A DNA stretch of 64,000 bases from Spartobacteria bacterium LR76. GTDB taxonomy: Bacteria; Verrucomicrobiota; Verrucomicrobiia; Chthoniobacterales; Terrimicrobiaceae. The translations under genes and the position numbers were made by a program. The notes below the pieces were generated by a model. The model was not told the origin of the DNA. It made no database searches and was given only the letters and a program-made list of their open reading frames with translations. The stretch covers positions 65,751-129,750 of the forward strand of contig QAYZ01000009.1 of the NCBI GenBank assembly GCA_003054655.1, in the 5' to 3' direction. Below, piece by piece: positions 58,829-64,000 of the stretch (positions are counted from its first letter, which is position 1; each line of letters begins with the position of its first letter).

Positions 58829-59515
58829 TTGACAAATACCAAAAATGAATTTGCGTTCAGTATTGTGAATACCGATTCACCCTTACCTCCCTCCCGCCGG
58901 GTTTCGGCTGTCCGCCAGAAGGCGAGAGACGAACATCGGCGATGGATCGTGAACGCGGCGGAGGAGGTTTTTAGTGAGAGCGGGTATCACGAAGCCTCGC
59001 TGACCATGATCGCCCGGCGGGCCGAGATCGCGGTCGGCACGATTTACCTGTATTTCCGCGACAAGTCCGATCTCTACGGCTGCGTGCTGCTGGAGCGGAT
59101 GAAGCAAATGGTGGGTGGGTTTGAATCCGCGCTCACCTCTTCGGACCGCGCAGAGGAGTGCCTGCGTCGGGGCATTCACGCGCAGTTTGCTTTTCACGAC
59201 GCAAACCGGAGGTTTTTCGAGATATTCCTCCATCAGCATCAGGTCCAGCAGTCGCCGCTCCACAAGGAGCATTGGGAGGAAATGGAGGCGCTAAAACTCC
59301 ATAATCTCGGCGTGATCGAGGATTGCATCCTGCGCGGACAATCCCGGGGCGAACTGAAACCGGGAAGTCCGCGCCTGCTTGCAGTCGCGTATCTCGGGAT
59401 CACCCTGCAAATGATCCGCCAGTTCATCCGCGAAAACACCACCTCCCGCCTTATCGACTCGGCCGATTTTGCCGCCGATTGCTTCCTGCACGGTGCCGCC
59501 TCTCTCCCTCAATGA
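58829..59515 (+). CDS. TetR/AcrR-family regulator of an efflux operon
   Basis: A 228-residue regulator (TTG start; GTG 58865 would give 216). The N-terminal helix-turn-helix reads RWIVNAAEEVFSESGYHEASLTMIARRAEIAVGTIYLYFRDKSDLY, with the classical TetR Tyr-x-Tyr-Phe. The C-terminal domain is a helical ligand-binding part. Its stop overlaps the start of the adaptor gene by four bases, so it is the first gene of the TetR-adaptor-RND operon and probably represses it. The ligand is unknown. Confidence 0.88.
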   Translation: MTNTKNEFAFSIVNTDSPLPPSRRVSAVRQKARDEHRRWIVNAAEEVFSESGYHEASLTMIARRAEIAVGTIYLYFRDKSDLYGCVLLERMKQMVGGFESALTSSDRAEECLRRGIHAQFAFHDANRRFFEIFLHQHQVQQSPLHKEHWEEMEALKLHNLGVIEDCILRGQSRGELKPGSPRLLAVAYLGITLQMIRQFIRENTTSRLIDSADFAADCFLHGAASLPQ

Positions 59516-60642
59516 AGATTCGTATCCCTACACTCCTTGTCCTGTGTGCCGGTTTGGCCGCGTGCGGTAAACCCGCCGGCCCCAGTTCTCCGGCCAATCC
59601 GCCGACCCCGGTCGAGGTTTCGGCAGCAGCTCTCCGCAGCATGCCAGTCGAGATGAAGGCCATCGGCACCGTGGAACCCATCGCGAGCGTGCAGCTCAAG
59701 TCGAAGGTCACCGGGGAAATCCTGAAGGTGCATTTCGCCGATGGAGCACAGGTAAAAGTGGGGGAGCCGCTTTTCAGCATCGATCCCCGAGCCTTCCAGG
59801 CCGCGCTCGACCGGGCCAAGGCCAACCTGGAGATTGCCGAGGCCACGGCGTCCAATGCCACCGAGCAAGCGCAGCGCTACACGACGCTCATCCAGCGCGG
59901 CGTCGCGTCCAAGGAGCAGACGTCGCAATTTCTCTCCAATGCCAAATCGCTGAAGGCCGAACTGGCCGCCCGGCAGGCGGACATCAATGAGGCGCAGCTC
60001 TCCCTCGATTGGGCCGAGATCACAGCCCCCATCAATGGACGGGCTGGTGCGGCGCTGCTGAAACCGGGCAACATCGTCCAGGCCAACACCGATACCCTGG
60101 CGGTGATCAATCAGATGCAGCCGATCTATGTCACCTTCTCGCTGCCGGAAAACACCCTGGCCGAGGTGCGGGAGTGGATGGCGAGGAACAAGCCCGTAGT
60201 CACCGCCTACGATCCCGACAACGGCAGGCTGCTCGGCACGGGAACGCTGGATTTCATCGACAACGCCGTCGATCGCGCCACGGGCATGGTGGCGTTCAAG
60301 GCGACATTCCCCAATGAAAATGAAACGCTCTGGCCCGGGCAGTTCGTCGATGTCACACTGGAGCTGGCCATCCAACCCCAGGCGCTCGTCGTTCCGTCCA
60401 TCGCGGTGATGGAGGGACAGCAAGGCTCGCAGGTCTTCGTCGTGACGGGTGATACAGTCAGCTTGAGAAAGGTGAAGGTGGCACGGACGGCCGGCAACCT
60501 TTCCATCATCAGCGAGGGGCTCGACCCCGGCGAACTGGTGGTGACGGTCGGCCAGCTCCGGCTGAATCCCGGCTCGAAAGTCGAAATCAAGAAACAGCAA
60601 AAGGCCGAGGAGGTTCCAGCGGTTGACAAGACCCCGGAGTAG
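59512..60642 (+). CDS. RND efflux periplasmic adaptor lipoprotein
   Basis: A 376-residue membrane fusion protein with a lipobox (AGLAACG), lipidated near residue 18. The barrel-sandwich (lipoyl-like) half VQLKSKVTGEILKVHFADGAQVKVGEPLF is followed by a helical hairpin (about 90-150) and the second half EITAPINGRAGAALLKPGNIV. A beta-barrel and a membrane-proximal domain follow. It links the inner-membrane pump to an outer-membrane channel, which is not encoded here. It is translationally coupled to the regulator and lies 3 bp before the pump. Confidence 0.92.
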   Translation: MKIRIPTLLVLCAGLAACGKPAGPSSPANPPTPVEVSAAALRSMPVEMKAIGTVEPIASVQLKSKVTGEILKVHFADGAQVKVGEPLFSIDPRAFQAALDRAKANLEIAEATASNATEQAQRYTTLIQRGVASKEQTSQFLSNAKSLKAELAARQADINEAQLSLDWAEITAPINGRAGAALLKPGNIVQANTDTLAVINQMQPIYVTFSLPENTLAEVREWMARNKPVVTAYDPDNGRLLGTGTLDFIDNAVDRATGMVAFKATFPNENETLWPGQFVDVTLELAIQPQALVVPSIAVMEGQQGSQVFVVTGDTVSLRKVKVARTAGNLSIISEGLDPGELVVTVGQLRLNPGSKVEIKKQQKAEEVPAVDKTPE

Positions 60643-60645
60643 CCG

Positions 60646-63600
60646 ATGAGCATCACCGACCCCTTCGTACGCCGCCCCATCATGACCACGCTCGTGATGG
60701 CGAGCATTCTCGGCTTTGGCACGCTGGCTTACCTCCAAATGCCCGTGAGCGACCTGCCGAGCGTCGACTTTCCGACGATCAGCGTCACGGCGAACCTGCC
60801 GGGCGCCAGCCCGGAAACGATGGCCTCCGCGGTGGCCCTGCCGCTGGAGAAGGAGTTTTCCACCATCGCCGGCATCGAGTCGATGACGTCGAGCAGCGCA
60901 CAGGGATCGACCACGGTCACGATCCAGTTTGACCTCTCGCGCAATATCGACGCGGCGGCGCAGGACGTGCAGTCGGCCATCTCGCAGGCGCAGGGCAGCC
61001 TGCCGACCGACATGCCGACCCCGCCGTCGTTCCGGAAGGTCAACCCGGCGGACCAGCCAATTCTCCTTCTCGCCGCATACTCCGACACGCTGCCCTACAG
61101 CAAGGTCGATGAATACGCCGACACCCTCATCGCCCAGCGCCTCTCGACCGTGTTGGGCGTAGCCCAGGTGGACCTCTACGGATCGCAAAAATACGCGGTG
61201 CGGGTGAAGGTCGATCCGCGCGAACTCGCCGCCCGGGGAATCGGCATCGACGAGGTGGAGAACTCCATCAAGGAAGCCAACTCCAAGGAAGCCACGGGCG
61301 AACTCGACACCGGATCGAAGTCCCGCACCATCGAGACGACAGCCCAGCTCACCAACGCGGCGCAGTTTCGCGAACTGATCGTCACCTACCGCAACGGCTA
61401 TCCTGTGCGGCTCAAGCAGATCGCCACAGTCCTCGACGATGTCGAGAACGACAAGAACTTCGGATGGTACAACGACAAGCGCGGCGTCGTGCTGGCCGTG
61501 CAGCGCCAGCCGGGAGCCAATACCGTCGCGGTCATCGACCGCATCCTTGAGCTGCTGCCGACCTACAAGGCGCAGCTGCCGGGGGGCATGCACCTCGACA
61601 TCCTCTACGACCGCTCGACCTCCATCCGAGAATCGCTCCATGACGTGGAGTTCACCCTCGTGCTGGCCGTGGTCCTTGTGGTGCTGGTGATTTTCATCTT
61701 CCTGCGCAACGTCTGGGCGACGCTCATTCCGAGCGCGGCTATCCCGCTGTCGATCATCGGCACGTTCGGCATCATCCATCTACTGGGCTTCAGCGTGAAC
61801 AATTTCTCGCTCATGGCGCTGATCCTGGCCGTGGGCTTCGTGGTCGATGACGCCATCGTGGTGCTGGAAAACATCGTGCGCCACCTGGAGAAAGGTATGA
61901 CTCCGATGGAGGCGGCGCTGAAAGGGGGTCGTGAGATCGGCTTCACCATTCTCTCCATGACGCTGTCGCTGGCGGCAGTGTTTATCCCTGTGCTTTTCAT
62001 GGGCGGCATCCTCGGGCGGCTGCTCAACGAATTTGCCGTCACGATCGCCGTCGCCATCCTGATCTCGGGCGTGGTCTCATTGTCGCTGACGCCCATGCTT
62101 TGCAGCCGGTTCCTGAAACAGGCTCATAGCGAAAGCAAAAACCCGATCTTCCGCTTCTCCGAGGCGGCATTTACCACGCTGCAAAACGGCTATCGCAGGA
62201 CTCTGGGCATCGCGCTCAAGCATCACGTGATCGTCTCGCTCTTCGCCCTGGTGATGGCTTGCGGGACGGCATGGCTGTTCCTCATCGTCCCGAAGGGCTT
62301 CCTGCCCAACGAAGACTCCAGCCGCATCATGATCACGACGGAGGCCGAGCAGGGGGTGGCCTTTGAAAAACTCGTGGAGATGCAGCAGGAGGCGGCAGCC
62401 ATCGTGGCGAAGAACCCCGCCGTGGAGGGATTCATGTCCCGCATCGGCGGCGGGTCCATGGCTTCGGCTGGCAACAACGGGCGCCTGATCGTCACCTTGA
62501 AACCGCGCAGCGAACGTCCTCCGGTCGATACGGTCGTGCGTCAGATGCGCCGGGATCTGGCGGGCATCCCGGGCCTGAAGGTTTTCCCCCAAAATCCGCC
62601 CACGATCCGCATCGGCGGGATGCAGACCAAGAGCCTGTATCAGTTCACCCTCTTCGGCCCGGATCTCAAGCAGCTCTACGGCGCATCGGAGAAAATGGAG
62701 GGCCTGATGCGAAACATCCCGGGCATCGTCGATGTGACGACCGACCTGCAAATCACCAACCCCCAGGTGCTCGTGGATATCAACCGCGACAAAGCCTCGA
62801 CGCTCGGTGTGAGCGCGGCGCAAATCGAGCGGGCGCTGGGTGCGGCCTTTGGCTCTCGCCAGATCTCCACGATCTACACGCCGAACAACCAGTACCGCGT
62901 CATCATCGAGGCGAAGGACGATTTCAAACGCGAGGCGGAGGATCTTTCCCGCCTCTACGTGCGCTCCAGCCAGGGCCAGCTCGTGGCGTTGTCGTCGGTG
63001 GCGCAATTCAAGACCCAGGTCGGCCCCCTCACGGTCCAGCATCTCGGCCAGCTCCCGGCGGTGACTCTTTCATTCGACCTCGCGAAGGGATACTCGCTCA
63101 GCGACGTCGTGCCGCGCATCCAGCAGCTCGCCAAGGCAGAACTCGACGAACGCATCGGCACGCAGTTCCAGGGAACGGCCCAGGCCTTCCAGTCATCGCT
63201 CAGCAATCTCGGCCTGCTCCTGATCATGGCGATCGTCGTGATCTACATCATCCTGGGCATCCTCTATGAGAGCTTCGTCCATCCGCTGACTATCCTGTCC
63301 GGCCTGCCCTCCGCCGGATTCGGGGCGCTGCTGACGTTGCTGATCTTTGGGATGGAGCTGAACGTCTACGGATTCGTCGGCCTGCTGATGCTCATCGGCA
63401 TCGTGAAAAAGAACGCCATCATGATGATCGACTTCGCACTGGACGCGCAGCGCACGGATAAAATGCCGCCGGAGCGGGCCATCTTCGAGGCGTGTGTCGT
63501 GCGCTTCCGTCCAATCATGATGACCACGATGGCGGCCATGATGGGAACGTTGCCCATCGCCCTCGGCCTGGGAGCCGGAGGAGACGTGCGACAGCCCCTG

Positions 63601-63762
63601 GGTTTATCGGTGGTCGGCGGACTGATCCTGTCGCAGGTCGTGACGCTCTACATCACGCCGATCATCTATCTTTACCTTGAGCGGGTGCAGGGATGGTTTG
63701 GAAAGCGACAGCCGAAAGATCCGGCGACGCCCAAGCCCGGAAAGCTGGCGGAGGCGCACTAA
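60646..63762 (+). CDS. RND-family multidrug efflux pump, inner-membrane subunit (HAE1)
   Basis: A 1038-residue proton-driven pump with twelve membrane helices and two large periplasmic loops. Start MSITDPFVRRPIMTTLVM is typical of the AcrB/MdtB group. The TM4 motif GFVVDDAIVVLENIVRHLEKG carries the Asp-Asp proton relay, and the second half has GFVGLLMLIGIVKKNAIMMIDFA in TM10. It expels hydrophobic drugs or detergents with the upstream adaptor. It overlaps the convergent LysR gene at the stop codons. Confidence 0.95.
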   Translation: MSITDPFVRRPIMTTLVMASILGFGTLAYLQMPVSDLPSVDFPTISVTANLPGASPETMASAVALPLEKEFSTIAGIESMTSSSAQGSTTVTIQFDLSRNIDAAAQDVQSAISQAQGSLPTDMPTPPSFRKVNPADQPILLLAAYSDTLPYSKVDEYADTLIAQRLSTVLGVAQVDLYGSQKYAVRVKVDPRELAARGIGIDEVENSIKEANSKEATGELDTGSKSRTIETTAQLTNAAQFRELIVTYRNGYPVRLKQIATVLDDVENDKNFGWYNDKRGVVLAVQRQPGANTVAVIDRILELLPTYKAQLPGGMHLDILYDRSTSIRESLHDVEFTLVLAVVLVVLVIFIFLRNVWATLIPSAAIPLSIIGTFGIIHLLGFSVNNFSLMALILAVGFVVDDAIVVLENIVRHLEKGMTPMEAALKGGREIGFTILSMTLSLAAVFIPVLFMGGILGRLLNEFAVTIAVAILISGVVSLSLTPMLCSRFLKQAHSESKNPIFRFSEAAFTTLQNGYRRTLGIALKHHVIVSLFALVMACGTAWLFLIVPKGFLPNEDSSRIMITTEAEQGVAFEKLVEMQQEAAAIVAKNPAVEGFMSRIGGGSMASAGNNGRLIVTLKPRSERPPVDTVVRQMRRDLAGIPGLKVFPQNPPTIRIGGMQTKSLYQFTLFGPDLKQLYGASEKMEGLMRNIPGIVDVTTDLQITNPQVLVDINRDKASTLGVSAAQIERALGAAFGSRQISTIYTPNNQYRVIIEAKDDFKREAEDLSRLYVRSSQGQLVALSSVAQFKTQVGPLTVQHLGQLPAVTLSFDLAKGYSLSDVVPRIQQLAKAELDERIGTQFQGTAQAFQSSLSNLGLLLIMAIVVIYIILGILYESFVHPLTILSGLPSAGFGALLTLLIFGMELNVYGFVGLLMLIGIVKKNAIMMIDFALDAQRTDKMPPERAIFEACVVRFRPIMMTTMAAMMGTLPIALGLGAGGDVRQPLGLSVVGGLILSQVVTLYITPIIYLYLERVQGWFGKRQPKDPATPKPGKLAEAH

Positions 63763-64000
63763 AGCGAACTCGTATAGCTCCTGGAGCGAGCCTTGATCCG
63801 CTCGAGGAAGCTCTCGGCCACCGGCGCGAGCGAACCGCGCCAAAACGCACCAATGGCCAGCGAGGGAAATCCCGCCAGCGGAAGGACACGAAGGTCTTTT
63901 GCCGCCACCAGATCGGGCGTCTGGACGGCAAGTCCCGCGCCAAGGGCATTGCGCACGTAGATGGTCACTAGATCCTGTGAGCTGGTCTCCATCGCGGTTC
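63759..64000 (-). CDS. LysR-type regulator, C-terminal fragment cut by window edge
   Basis: The open frame continues to the window end and shows the C-terminal part of an LTTR effector domain: DLVTIYVRNALGAGLAVQTPD, LRVLPLAGFPSLAIGAFWRG and SFLERIKARS. The N-terminal DNA-binding part must lie to the right. The stop codon (63759-63761) overlaps that of the pump gene, so the two are convergent. Assignment is moderately secure because only 80 residues are visible. Confidence 0.68.
   Translation of the reverse strand, partial: TAMETSSQDLVTIYVRNALGAGLAVQTPDLVAAKDLRVLPLAGFPSLAIGAFWRGSLAPVAESFLERIKARSRSYTSSL

Noticed and set aside
59509-61779. 756-codon minus-strand frame opposite the adaptor and pump genes
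   Set aside because: Crosses two real genes and has no signal peptide, helices or motifs.

Overview
This is a GC-rich, densely coded bacterial chromosome segment, most plausibly from the Verrucomicrobia (PVC superphylum). That placement is an inference from several features together: a double-length fused UvrA of the kind known from Chlamydiae and relatives, an autotransporter-type beta-strand-repeat protein ending in a PEP-CTERM sorting signal, two DUF4159 membrane proteins, many starts without a clear Shine-Dalgarno, and a run of carbohydrate-active genes (CBM2, GH42, GH28, TreZ). No phage, insertion sequence, CRISPR array or rRNA was seen. One tRNA (Ser, anticodon CGA) is present. Both window edges cut genes: a secreted CBM2 protein at the left and a LysR-type regulator at the right.

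Layout. 1-6.4 kb: truncated CBM2 protein with a Thr-Pro linker built from a 12-bp repeat, a GT87-type membrane glycosyltransferase, a GT9 glycosyltransferase, an ECF sigma factor, trehalohydrolase TreZ and two tiny membrane proteins. 6.5-9.5 kb: an envelope metal-stress locus. It has a three-gene operon in the order of Cupriavidus CnrYXH (one-TM anti-sigma candidate, periplasmic sensor, ECF sigma), flanked by small exported Cys- or His-containing proteins, three of which share an upstream motif. 9.5-13 kb: GH42 beta-galactosidase and the PEP-CTERM protein. 13-14.7 kb: divergent CsoR/RcnR-family regulator and RcnA-type Ni/Co exporter, then tRNA-Ser. 14.7-20.6 kb: fumC, mqo and a cupin (the fumarate-malate-oxaloacetate step), a ThrE-type exporter and a GNAT-like protein. 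21-25.7 kb: a six-gene arsenic operon, arsR-arsC-arsD-arsA-acr3-arsC2, behind a palindromic operator. 26-32 kb: a NERD protein and the imuA-imuB-dnaE2 mutagenesis cassette.

32-40 kb: DUF1697 protein, nucleotidyltransferase, ThiE, a possible clan-CD-like secreted protein, PhnA, a DUF4159 protein, and a coupled trio of metal-site-less MBL-fold lipoprotein, purD and an S41 peptidase. 40-50 kb: the giant uvrA, the second DUF4159 protein, then hsp20 and lon. 50-56.5 kb: lrgAB with a divergent LysR regulator, and a dnaK-groES-groEL cluster. 56.5-64 kb: methyltransferase, GH28-like protein, and a TetR-adaptor-RND efflux operon.

Start codons were moved inward from the longest open frame where a signal peptide, a family N-terminus, an operator or a four-base ATGA overlap argued for it. 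Family names come from recognising sequence motifs, not from a database search.
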